Counted from the stretch's first letter, positions 1-5,199 are shown. The stretch: DNA of 5,310 nt from Gemmatimonadaceae bacterium (GCA_013813605.1 JACCRL010000035.1:1-5310); one strand, 5' to 3'. Translations and numbers: made by a program. Notes: generated by a model not told the origin, from the sequence alone.

Positions 1-986
1 CTGTAGTTCATCATTACCGCCGTTCCGAATGCAGTGAGTTCGATCAATGTCGATGCTTCGAGGCCGCCGAGTCTCAGGCGCAGCTCCTTTCCGCGTGCGG
101 CGAGAAAGTCGACGAACTGTCGCACGACAGAAGGGTTTTCGCCAGTCCAGTAGGAAATCCTTGTCACGACCTCGCGCTGGTGCCGCACGATGAAGTCGTA
201 AGCCTCCACGCCGGCTGGCGCATCCGTTTCGGCAACAAAGATCGTCTTCAGATCTCCATCGAAAAGGCGGGGATCGCGGATCGGGATGCTCTCGTCGTCC
301 TCTTCATAGTGTTCGGCGACGGTGTACTTCATCGATGCGACCGGCAGGTCGTCCTCGCTCGGCTCGGGAACGACGGGGATCTCCTGTGCGACTTCGCCCA
401 TCACGCGGTCCATGTACTCGAGCTTCGTGAGCGCACCCCAGCCTTCGTAGGCACTTCGCCAGTCCAGGCCGGGCGTCAGCCATACGGCAAACGTCTCCGA
501 GAAATCTTCGTCAGGATGTTTTTGCGCGTACCAGCCGAGTATGTGGCGGACGTGGTCGTGAGAAAACGGATTTGCGCGGTATCGGTCGCGGTAGGGACGC
601 GAGTACGGCCCGAACATCTTTCGCCAGTCGGCGCGATCGTAGAGACGGTACGCGTAGTTGAATGCGTGACCGGCTTCGTGGCGGAGGTATCGCATCGATT
701 CTTCCGGCGTCTCGACGGCGGATGAATAGTCTTCCTCGATGCGGGAAAGGCGCGTGTCGGCGAGATAGAAGGGAACGCCGATGAGGGGAGTTCCTTCCGG
801 GCATCCCCACTGGTCGCTCAGGTAAACCGGTGGACGGAAGGCGAGGCCTTTCGCCGCGAGCTCGACGTAGAGCTGGTCGATCAGCTTCTCGAGCAGGGTG
901 CCGCGGATCTCCAGCCCGATATCGGAAATGCGCTGCGCGAGCAGGGCGTTGCGCTCACCTTCCCAGTTGGGGCTCGGAGTCTCCAC
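1..986 (-). CDS. Putative zinc metallopeptidase (HEAGH zincin), C-terminus beyond window
   Basis: About 328 codons lie in the window and the frame stays open through the left edge, so the protein is partial. The translated sequence carries LRHEAGHAF, a zincin HExxH motif with zinc ligands His103 and His107 and catalytic Glu104. DEDFSETFAVWL follows about 55 residues later, and its Glu164 is a likely third ligand, as in gluzincins. A conserved-looking WGCPEGTPLIGVPFYLAD stretch precedes the active site. The pattern resembles the 'putative zinc-binding metallopeptidase' (Peptidase_Mx-like) family; substrate and role are unknown. No signal peptide or membrane segment is visible, which suggests a cytoplasmic protein. 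The frame is closed upstream by a stop at 1038-1040 and has no ATG before position 695, which is too far in to be the start. I chose GTG at 984-986; TTG at 1014-1016 is the alternative. Both lack a well-placed Shine-Dalgarno; an AAGGA lies about 16 nt before the GTG. A strong terminator upstream separates it from the small gene at 1140-1292. Confidence 0.8.
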   Translation of the reverse strand, partial: METPSPNWEGERNALLAQRISDIGLEIRGTLLEKLIDQLYVELAAKGLAFRPPVYLSDQWGCPEGTPLIGVPFYLADTRLSRIEEDYSSAVETPEESMRYLRHEAGHAFNYAYRLYDRADWRKMFGPYSRPYRDRYRANPFSHDHVRHILGWYAQKHPDEDFSETFAVWLTPGLDWRSAYEGWGALTKLEYMDRVMGEVAQEIPVVPEPSEDDLPVASMKYTVAEHYEEDDESIPIRDPRLFDGDLKTIFVAETDAPAGVEAYDFIVRHQREVVTRISYWTGENPSVVRQFVDFLAARGKELRLRLGGLEASTLIELTAFGTAVMMNY

Positions 987-1074
987 GCCGGCGTGAGGGG
1001 CAATCCTTGTACCCAAGCCGAGCGGGCGGGGGAACTCTTACCAAGGTGCAGACGGGTGTCTTCGATTTCAGTCC

Positions 1075-1103
1075 AAAAAAAAGCCCCGCGACAATCGCGG
1101 AGC
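1075..1103 (-). terminator. Rho-independent terminator of the small gene at 1140-1292
   Basis: Read on the minus strand, GCTCCGCGA and TCGCGGGGC form a 9-bp stem with one U-G pair, closed by a TTG loop. Eight consecutive T residues follow directly. This is a textbook intrinsic terminator and the strongest transcription signal in the window. It lies 36 bp after the stop codon of the small minus-strand gene and about 90 bp before the metallopeptidase start. It therefore ends transcription arriving from 1140-1292, and possibly from the methyltransferase-like gene further upstream, and gives the peptidase gene a separate transcript. Confidence 0.93.
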
Positions 1104-1126
1104 CTGACTACCCCTATATATATGAT

Positions 1127-1140
1127 AGGACTGGAGTCCT
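1127..1140. repeat. Short inverted repeat just after the small gene's stop codon
   Basis: AGGACT and AGTCCT are perfect complements separated by GG, touching the stop codon at 1140-1142. The 2-nt loop is too tight for all six pairs to form in RNA, so a stem of four or five pairs is more realistic. An AT-rich stretch (CCTATATATATGATAGG, 1113-1129) lies between it and the terminator and can itself pair CCTAT with ATAGG. These elements may help 3'-end stability of the small transcript, but that is inference. Confidence 0.4.
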
Positions 1141-1292
1141 TATGCTGCCCGGGTGGCCTGCTCGGCAACCGGCTCGGGCACGGGACCCCAGATATAGGCC
1201 GCAAAACGGGGAGTGGGCTCCGTTCTGTCGCCGCGCGAGATGATGATGCCGATGGGCTCAGCTGAGCCCGATTCCTTACGATCCTTCTTCAT
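1140..1292 (-). CDS. Small hypothetical protein, about 50 residues, own terminator
   Basis: I cannot assign a known family. From ATG at 1290-1292 the product is 50 residues. It has a charged start (MKKDRKESGS), a hydrophobic turn (AEPIGIIISRG), an aromatic and proline-containing segment (PTPRFAAYIWGPVPEP) and an Ala-rich end. It has no cysteine and no membrane segment or signal peptide. Evidence that it is real: the composition looks protein-like, a strong intrinsic terminator lies 36 bp after its stop, and a purine-rich GAGAGAG precedes this ATG by about 5 nt as a weak ribosome site. ATG at 1323-1325 in the same frame would give 61 residues and is the alternative; a TTG at 1377-1379 is less likely. 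A 16-bp perfect palindrome falls at codons 8-13. It is cotranscriptionally oriented with the methyltransferase-like gene upstream but separated from it by about 180 bp. The function is unknown. Confidence 0.6.
   Translation of the reverse strand: MKKDRKESGSAEPIGIIISRGDRTEPTPRFAAYIWGPVPEPVAEQATRAA
1254..1269. repeat. 16-bp perfect palindrome inside the small gene
   Basis: GGGCTCAGCTGAGCCC is self-complementary over all 16 bases. On the minus strand it begins 23 nt after the A of the chosen ATG and encodes the GSAEP part of the small protein. In mRNA it could fold into a stem of about six pairs near the start of translation, or as DNA it could bind a dimeric regulator. A perfect 16-mer palindrome is expected roughly 0.1 times by chance in a window this size, so it is notable but not conclusive. 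Confidence 0.6.
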
Positions 1293-1330
1293 GCTTACTC
1301 TCTCTGGTGAGCTGTGACGGCTCATGTAGA

Positions 1331-1345
1331 GGCACCCGCCGTGCC
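1331..1345. repeat. Small hairpin upstream of the small gene
   Basis: GGCAC and GTGCC pair around a five-base CCGCC loop, in the presumed leader of the small minus-strand gene and 38 bp before its ATG at 1292. If translation began at 1325 instead, this hairpin would lie just upstream of that start and could hide it. A CCAATTGG palindrome (1345-1352) adjoins it. The regulatory role is inferred only. Confidence 0.3.
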
Positions 1346-1361
1346 CAATTGGACGCTTAAT

Positions 1362-1388
1362 CCAACTTGTTGTTAACAAAGGACTTGG
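1362..1388. promoter_or_regulatory. Near-symmetric AT-rich site, possible operator or promoter region
   Basis: The centre is a perfect 10-bp palindrome, TTGTTAACAA (1370-1379), flanked almost symmetrically by CCAA (1362-1365) and TTGG (1385-1388). It is one of the few AT-rich patches in the window and lies 70 bp upstream of the small gene's ATG. That is where a promoter or operator for the gene would be expected. I could not fit a convincing -35/-10 pair with 16-18 bp spacing on the minus strand, so no promoter is called. Confidence 0.3.
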
Positions 1389-1416
1389 AAAAGCGGGGGT
1401 GGTAACAGAGAGGCAT

Positions 1417-1467
1417 TGTGTATCATTACGACACAGAGGTGTGAGACACCGTGTGTCCGACCGACAC
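1417..1467. repeat. Cluster of overlapping GTGT/ACAC inverted repeats
   Basis: Three successive small stem-loops occur in 51 bp: TGTGT/ACACA (1417-1421 with 1431-1435), GGTGT/ACACC (1438-1442 with 1446-1450) and GTGTC/GACAC (1453-1457 with 1463-1467). GACACA (1430-1435) can instead pair with TGTGTC (1452-1457), enclosing the middle stem. The outer stems are therefore mutually exclusive with this longer fold. The cluster begins 6 bp past the stop of the methyltransferase-like gene (1473-2246) and precedes the small gene. No T-run follows, so it is not an intrinsic terminator. It could be a processing or stability element, an attenuator-like switch, or repeated sites for a regulator. Confidence 0.45.
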
Positions 1468-1472
1468 GCGGC

Positions 1473-2246
1473 CTAGCTGGCTGTTTTTCTCGCCAGAAAG
1501 TTCTTGGACTTCTCCGTCTCGTCCTCGACCGAGATCGTCCATCCCTTATACTGCCGCCTCAGCTCGGCGACTGAAACGCCACGCTTGCCGGAAACGATGG
1601 TTCCGACCAGGTGGACGCCGCCCTCGCGGGTTGCGCCCTGGAGAACTTCGAAGGCGCGCATCCTTTCTTCCCCGGAGAGCCCTGCGAATGCTTCCGGAGT
1701 GCAAATCACCGCCGCCAGCGAACGGGCCGGATCCCACTGCGAGAGGTCGGCGCCACATCCCTGAATGCGATCCGTCAGGCCCGCCGCATGCGCGGCGTTC
1801 ATGACGCGCTCGAGCGGCGATGCAACGCTGTCGACCGCCGACACTGTGCATCCGTGCGCGGCGAGGTAGAGCGCGGCGCGCTCGACTTCTCCGCCTGCGA
1901 CGAGGACGTTGGACTCGGCGGGCGGATGTATTTCGCGGGCGAGAATTCCGTCGGGCCGGATTCCCCAGTGCTCGGGACGGCGGTACTCGGCGAGCAGCTT
2001 CAGCCGCTTGCGCCGCCACGTGTCGTAGGCCGGGAGACGCAGGCGCTTGCGGATGATCCGGTCCACTTCCCCCCACAGCATCATCTCGTCGAGCACGAGC
2101 TGATCCTGATCGCGCATTTGCGCTGCCGCCTCGTCGCCGATCTTAAGGATGGCGGAGCGCGGAATCGATTCCTTGTAGTTCTCGATCTCGTTCTCTACGT
2201 ACAGCTCGTACTCGTACTTGAGAGAGCGAGGTGCGTTTGGCGGCAT
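1473..2246 (-). CDS. SAM methyltransferase-like protein with helical N-terminal domain
   Basis: The product is 257 residues from ATG at 2244-2246. Residues 1-95 are charged and probably helical (KYEYELYVENEIENYKES; LDEMMLWGEVDRIIRKRLRL). From about residue 112 a Rossmann-type fold is suggested. NVLVAGGEVERAALYLA matches motif I of class I methyltransferases in layout, with AGGE in place of the usual GxGxG. GCTVSAVD ends strand 2 with the acidic Asp139 that would hold the ribose. The motif IV position reads AAVICTPEAF, not D/N-PP. A later VHLVGTIVSG strand fits the rest of the fold. Substrate is unknown, and loss of activity or of SAM binding is possible. An in-frame TTG at 2276 would add ten residues; neither start has a Shine-Dalgarno, and I prefer the ATG. 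It is transcribed divergently from the glycosylase gene at 2381, with the repeat cluster just after its stop. Confidence 0.65.
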   Translation of the reverse strand: MPPNAPRSLKYEYELYVENEIENYKESIPRSAILKIGDEAAAQMRDQDQLVLDEMMLWGEVDRIIRKRLRLPAYDTWRRKRLKLLAEYRRPEHWGIRPDGILAREIHPPAESNVLVAGGEVERAALYLAAHGCTVSAVDSVASPLERVMNAAHAAGLTDRIQGCGADLSQWDPARSLAAVICTPEAFAGLSGEERMRAFEVLQGATREGGVHLVGTIVSGKRGVSVAELRRQYKGWTISVEDETEKSKNFLARKTAS

Positions 2247-2282
2247 GACATCGGGAAGGAGACGCGTGCAAACCAATTGTTT

Positions 2283-2310
2283 AAGCTAGACCGCTTGCAA
2301 GCGCCCGCAA
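2283..2310 (-). promoter_or_regulatory. Possible promoter for the methyltransferase-like gene
   Basis: On the minus strand, TTGCGG (2305-2310) and TAGCTT (2283-2288) are separated by 16 bp, giving a plausible but weak sigma-70-like pair. Transcription would begin near 2276, leaving a leader of about 30 nt before the ATG at 2246. The 12-bp palindrome at 2292-2303 lies in the spacer, a classic position for a repressor or a MerR-type activator. Both hexamers are poor matches, so this is tentative. Confidence 0.3.
2292..2303. repeat. 12-bp palindrome in the divergent intergenic region
   Basis: CGCTTGCAAGCG is a perfect palindrome. The half-site GCAAG (2297-2301) recurs at 2307-2311, exactly 10 bp on and so on the same DNA face. 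The location between two divergent genes suits an operator shared by the methyltransferase-like gene and the glycosylase gene. A perfect 12-mer palindrome is expected about once by chance in a window this long, so position, not rarity, is the argument. Confidence 0.35.
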
Positions 2311-2318
2311 GAGTTATT

Positions 2319-2324
2319 TTGACA
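2319..2324 (+). promoter_or_regulatory. Consensus -35 hexamer upstream of the glycosylase gene
   Basis: TTGACA is a perfect match to the sigma-70 -35 box, 57 bp upstream of the GTG start at 2381. The hexamer 16-18 bp downstream (around 2341-2348, GC-rich) is not a recognisable -10 box. It may be half of a promoter for the glycosylase gene that depends on an activator or on a different sigma factor, or it may be a chance match. Confidence 0.25.
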
Positions 2325-2380
2325 ATCGACGAGCGCGTGCTGCTCGATTCCCTCCGCCACCAACGCAACAGCAGACAATA

Positions 2381-3166
2381 GTGCCTGAGCTTCCTGAAGT
2401 CGCCGCCGCGGCGCTCGAGCTGACGAAAGCCGCGCTCGGAAAGACCATCGCCGCGGTCCGCCCCGTTCACTTCGCGATGAAGAAGAAGTTTCCCCCCGCC
2501 GATGCGCGCCGCGTCAAGGGACGGCGCATCGAAGGCATCGAGAGACAGGGAAAGCACCAGCTGCTTCGCCTCGACAGCGGAGACACGCTCGTCATTCACT
2601 TCCGCATGAATGGCGACTGGGAGATCGGTACCGCGGGCGAGGAGATCGATCGTTTCGCGCGTGGGGTGATCGAGCTAACCGACGGAACACGGATCTCGCT
2701 GATCGACAGTCGCGCCCTCTCTTCCATCATTCTCGACCGCGAGGGGTCTTCGTCGCTCCCGAAGCTCGGCATGGATGCGAATGATCCGGGCCTCAATGCC
2801 GCGCACCTGAAAAACGTGCTCGCGCGCAAGAAGATCGGGATCAAGCCCGCATTGATGGATCAGGCCGTCCTCGCCGGGCTCGGCAACATCTACGCGGCCG
2901 AAGCACTTTGGCGGGCGGGCATCGATCCTACGCGCCCAGCATCCTCCGTTTCCCCGGCAAAGCTGGCAAAGATCGCCGACTCGATTCGTTACGTGCTTAG
3001 TCCCGAAGCGGCGATCCCGGGGCGCTACACCGACGGAGACACCGAGGGCAGGTTCGCCGTATACGGGCGCGAGGGAGAAAAATGCCGGAAGTGCGGGACT
3101 AAAGTCTCGCGCATCGTGCAGGCGGGACGATCGACCTACTTCTGCAGGAAATGCCAGCGCGGCTAG
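2381..3166 (+). CDS. mutM: Fpg/Nei-family DNA glycosylase (formamidopyrimidine-DNA glycosylase type)
   Basis: The product is a bifunctional base-excision-repair enzyme that removes oxidised bases and cuts the strand by beta,delta-elimination. It has 261 residues, close to the usual 270. It opens with PELPEV: Pro2 is the catalytic amine exposed after Met removal and Glu3 the acid, which fixes the GTG at 2381 as start. Lys58 in RQGKHQLL matches the conserved beta-hairpin lysine. The helix-two-turn-helix region is DQAVLAGLGNIYAAEALWRAGIDP (residues 160-183), with Asn169 contacting DNA. The zinc finger has Cys235, Cys238, Cys255 and Cys258, with conserved Arg250. Unusually, the canonical DPRRFG loop reads DSRALS (109-114): the Arg is kept but the void-filling Phe is Leu, so lesion preference may differ from that of E. 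coli MutM. No Shine-Dalgarno precedes the start. It converges with rlmI, 6 bp separating the two stop codons. Confidence 0.93.
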   Translation: MPELPEVAAAALELTKAALGKTIAAVRPVHFAMKKKFPPADARRVKGRRIEGIERQGKHQLLRLDSGDTLVIHFRMNGDWEIGTAGEEIDRFARGVIELTDGTRISLIDSRALSSIILDREGSSSLPKLGMDANDPGLNAAHLKNVLARKKIGIKPALMDQAVLAGLGNIYAAEALWRAGIDPTRPASSVSPAKLAKIADSIRYVLSPEAAIPGRYTDGDTEGRFAVYGREGEKCRKCGTKVSRIVQAGRSTYFCRKCQRG

Positions 3167-3171
3167 CCGCG
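3158..3171. repeat. 14-bp palindrome at the junction of two convergent genes
   Basis: CGCGGCTAGCCGCG is a perfect palindrome covering the last codons and stop of the glycosylase gene (TAG at 3164-3166) and ending 1 bp before the rlmI stop. Being symmetric, it could fold into a short GC-rich stem in either transcript. No T-run follows on either strand, so it is at best a partial bidirectional terminator or a stability element. Confidence 0.35.
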
Positions 3172-3172
3172 A

Positions 3173-4339
3173 TCAGTCCATCGCTTCGAGCAGCGCGCCC
3201 TTGATGTAGCCCGTCTCGGGAACGGTGAGGAGCTCGGGGTGATCGAGCGCCTGCCCCGTCACCGACCGTATCGCGATGCGCCTTCCGCTGTCTCGCGCGG
3301 CGTCAGCCAGCATGTCGAGGAAGAGTGGCTTCGTCAGGTGAAAGCTGCAGCTCGCGGTGTAAAGCATCCCGCCGCGTGCAAGCAGCCGCATCCCGCGCAG
3401 GTTGATCTCCTTGTAGCCGCGAAGGGCGGATGGAAGAGACGCGCGGGTCTTCGCGAAAGCTGGCGGATCGAGCACGATCGTGTCGAAGCGCGCGCCTTCC
3501 TTCTCCCTCTCGCGCAGGTAGTCGAAGGCGTCGACCTCGACGAATGAAATGTTCTCGAGGCCGTTGAGCGTGGCGTTGTCGGCCGCTCTCGCCAGCGCCT
3601 GCGCCGAGCTGTCGAGGGCGGTGACGTGCGCCGCGTTGCGCGCCAGGTGAAGCGCAAAGGAACCGTGATACGTAAAGCAGTCGAGCGCCCGGCCGCGCGC
3701 GATCGTCCCCGCGAAGCGCCGGTTCTCACGCTGGTCGAGGAAGGCGCCCGTCTTCTGGCCGGTCCAGGGCGCGGCGAGAAATTTCACCCCGTACTCGTGG
3801 ACCTCGATCTCACGCGGTACTTCGCCATCGAGCAGCACCGTTTCGCGCGCAAGACCTTCCTTGCCGCGCAGTGGGACATCGTTGCGGGCGAGAATCCCGG
3901 CAGGGCGTACAATCTCCCGCAGCGCGCTCACGATCTCGCCGCGAAACCTTTCCAGTCCCGCGCTCATCAGCTGCACTACCAGCCACCGGTCGTAGCGATC
4001 GCAGACGAGCGACGGCAAGCTGTCTCCCTCGCCGTGTGTGAGCCGGAACGCATTGGTATCAGCGGCGATAGATTCACGCCGCGCCGCCGCCGCCGCTATC
4101 CGGCGATGCCACCACTCGCCGTCGATCCTCGCTTCGGGATCGGAATCGACAAGCCGCAGGGAAATTTCCGATTGCGGACTCCAGAGTGCCCAGCCGAGGG
4201 GGCGCTGCCGGTTGTCTTCGACGCGGACGGCCCCAGCCTGAACGGAAGGGCGCTCGGTCACGTCGGTGCGGTAAATCCAGGGATGCCCTGAAGCCCAGCG
4301 GCGTGCGCCCTTGATGTTTACGCGGGCAATCTCGCTCAT
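3173..4339 (-). CDS. rlmI: RlmI-type 23S rRNA (cytosine-C5) methyltransferase
   Basis: It transfers a methyl group from SAM to a cytosine of 23S rRNA (C1962 in E. coli RlmI). The product has 388 residues against 396 in E. coli, so it is full length. Residues 1-75 form a PUA-like RNA-binding domain (ARRWASGHPWIY start), followed by the family linker THGEGDSLPSLVCDRY (101-116). The catalytic domain shows GQKTGAFLDQRENR (194-207), SAM motif I ALDCFTYHGSFALHLA (218-233), acidic Asp243 after strand 2, LDPPAFAK (290-297) and TASCSFH (328-334), whose Cys331 is the expected catalytic cysteine. The order and spacing match COG1092. RlmK-like or other cytosine specificity within this family cannot be excluded. 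The ATG at 4337-4339 has only a GGTGG one base upstream, too close to be a normal ribosome site. It is divergent from the HD-GYP gene and convergent with the glycosylase gene. Confidence 0.93.
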   Translation of the reverse strand: MSEIARVNIKGARRWASGHPWIYRTDVTERPSVQAGAVRVEDNRQRPLGWALWSPQSEISLRLVDSDPEARIDGEWWHRRIAAAAARRESIAADTNAFRLTHGEGDSLPSLVCDRYDRWLVVQLMSAGLERFRGEIVSALREIVRPAGILARNDVPLRGKEGLARETVLLDGEVPREIEVHEYGVKFLAAPWTGQKTGAFLDQRENRRFAGTIARGRALDCFTYHGSFALHLARNAAHVTALDSSAQALARAADNATLNGLENISFVEVDAFDYLREREKEGARFDTIVLDPPAFAKTRASLPSALRGYKEINLRGMRLLARGGMLYTASCSFHLTKPLFLDMLADAARDSGRRIAIRSVTGQALDHPELLTVPETGYIKGALLEAMD

Positions 4340-4398
4340 TCCACCAATTTAATGGTCCCGGCGTTCGGCCCCGTACGCTTCTTGCGAATGGTAGTCGC
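4340..4398. other. Short divergent intergenic region, rlmI / HD-GYP gene
   Basis: These 59 bp must contain the promoters of both flanking genes, unless those lie inside the opposite coding regions. The only AT-rich patch is CCAATTTAATGG (4344-4355), a possible -10 area for rlmI. I found no hexamer pair with correct spacing on either strand and no palindrome of note. Confidence 0.4.
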
Positions 4399-5199
4399 AT
4401 GCGCCGATTGATCCCCCTCACGATTGGAGCCGCCGCGGCAGGGGCGGGTGCGGTGGCGCTCCGTCAGCACCGCGATCGCGCGCTCGCCCACCGACTGAGT
4501 GCCGCCACGCTGGAGACGCTGCTCGACGCCATCGAGGCAAATGATGCCGTGACCGGCCGGCACGTGCGGCGCGTGGCTGCCTTTTCGCTGATTCTCGGCG
4601 AGGCGGCGGACCTCGATGTGAGGACGCTGCGCAGCATCGAGCGGATCGCGCTCTTCCACGACATCGGCAAGCTTCACGAGGCGCTCACGGACATCTTTCA
4701 CGATACAACGAAGCTTACCCCCGAAGAGCGCCGCGCCGTGATGACGCACCCGCAACGCGGCGCGGACGTTCTCGCCCCGCTGTCAGGCTTCTATCCCGAC
4801 CTGGCGAAAGGCGTCGCCGCGCACCACGAGCGCTGGGACGGAACCGGATATCCGCGCGGGCTCAAGGGAACCCGCATTCCGCTGACGGCACGCGTCGTCG
4901 CCATCGCCGATACCTTCGATGCGATCACGCACCAGCGGCGCTACAGCGCCGGCCGGAGCTTCAGCACCGCGATGGGGGCGATTGCCGACGGACGTGGGAC
5001 ACAGTTCGATCCCGAGCTCGTAGATCTCTTCCTGAGCCCGCCCGTGGCGGAAGAAATCGAGCAGGCAATGCGAAAGGCTAACGGACCTCAGACGCGGCGC
5101 ATGAACCGCCGCGTCCACGAAGTGAAGCGCGCGCCCGACATCACGTTCCGATGGCGGACGCGAACTGGCGCGTCGCACTCTCGGGATCGAGCGAACTGA
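4399..5199 (+). CDS. HD-GYP domain protein, probable c-di-GMP phosphodiesterase with N-terminal anchor
   Basis: HD-GYP proteins hydrolyse cyclic di-GMP and so tune motility, biofilm and related behaviour. This 266-residue protein has a hydrophobic Ala/Gly-rich stretch at residues 4-21 after two arginines, probably a membrane anchor with the enzyme in the cytoplasm. The domain spans about 38-215: VTGRHVRRVA (His55), HDIGK (His87, Asp88), MTHPQRG (His117), HHERWDGTGYP (His142, His143, GYP motif 150-152), IADTFDAIT (Asp171, Asp174) and GTQFDPELVDLF. The metal-binding positions are intact, so activity is likely. The usual IGIPD after HDIGK is replaced by LHEAL. There is no receiver or other sensory domain. 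The tail from about residue 225 is Arg-rich with no visible domain and overlaps the end of thiE on the other strand. GGTAG, 4 nt before the ATG at 4399, is a weak ribosome site. A related HD domain with another nucleotide substrate is possible but less likely. Confidence 0.88.
   Translation: MRRLIPLTIGAAAAGAGAVALRQHRDRALAHRLSAATLETLLDAIEANDAVTGRHVRRVAAFSLILGEAADLDVRTLRSIERIALFHDIGKLHEALTDIFHDTTKLTPEERRAVMTHPQRGADVLAPLSGFYPDLAKGVAAHHERWDGTGYPRGLKGTRIPLTARVVAIADTFDAITHQRRYSAGRSFSTAMGAIADGRGTQFDPELVDLFLSPPVAEEIEQAMRKANGPQTRRMNRRVHEVKRAPDITFRWRTRTGASHSRDRAN

Noticed and set aside
180..725. Open plus-strand frame of 181 codons
   Set aside because: It lies opposite the metallopeptidase frame, which carries the HEAGH motif; the plus-strand translation has no recognisable domain and is typical GC-rich antisense.
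1113..1129. AT-rich CCTATATATATGATAGG as a promoter -10 element
   Set aside because: No -35 partner at suitable spacing, and it lies between a stop codon and its terminator on the minus strand with no plus-strand gene downstream.
830..1243. Plus-strand frame of 137 codons crossing the terminator and small gene
   Set aside because: Arg/Ala-rich translation with no domain, overlapping the better supported minus-strand small gene, terminator and peptidase start.
1430..1457. Hairpin as a terminator for the methyltransferase-like gene
   Set aside because: It has no T-run on either strand and the stem is interrupted, so it was listed as part of a repeat cluster instead.
1611..2381. Open plus-strand frame of 256 codons running up to the glycosylase start
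   Set aside because: It is antisense to the methyltransferase-like gene. Its translation is low in motif content and it continues through the intergenic region, which is not expected of a real gene here.
3626..4291. Open plus-strand frame of 221 codons
   Set aside because: It is antisense to rlmI, which has every expected family motif in this stretch.
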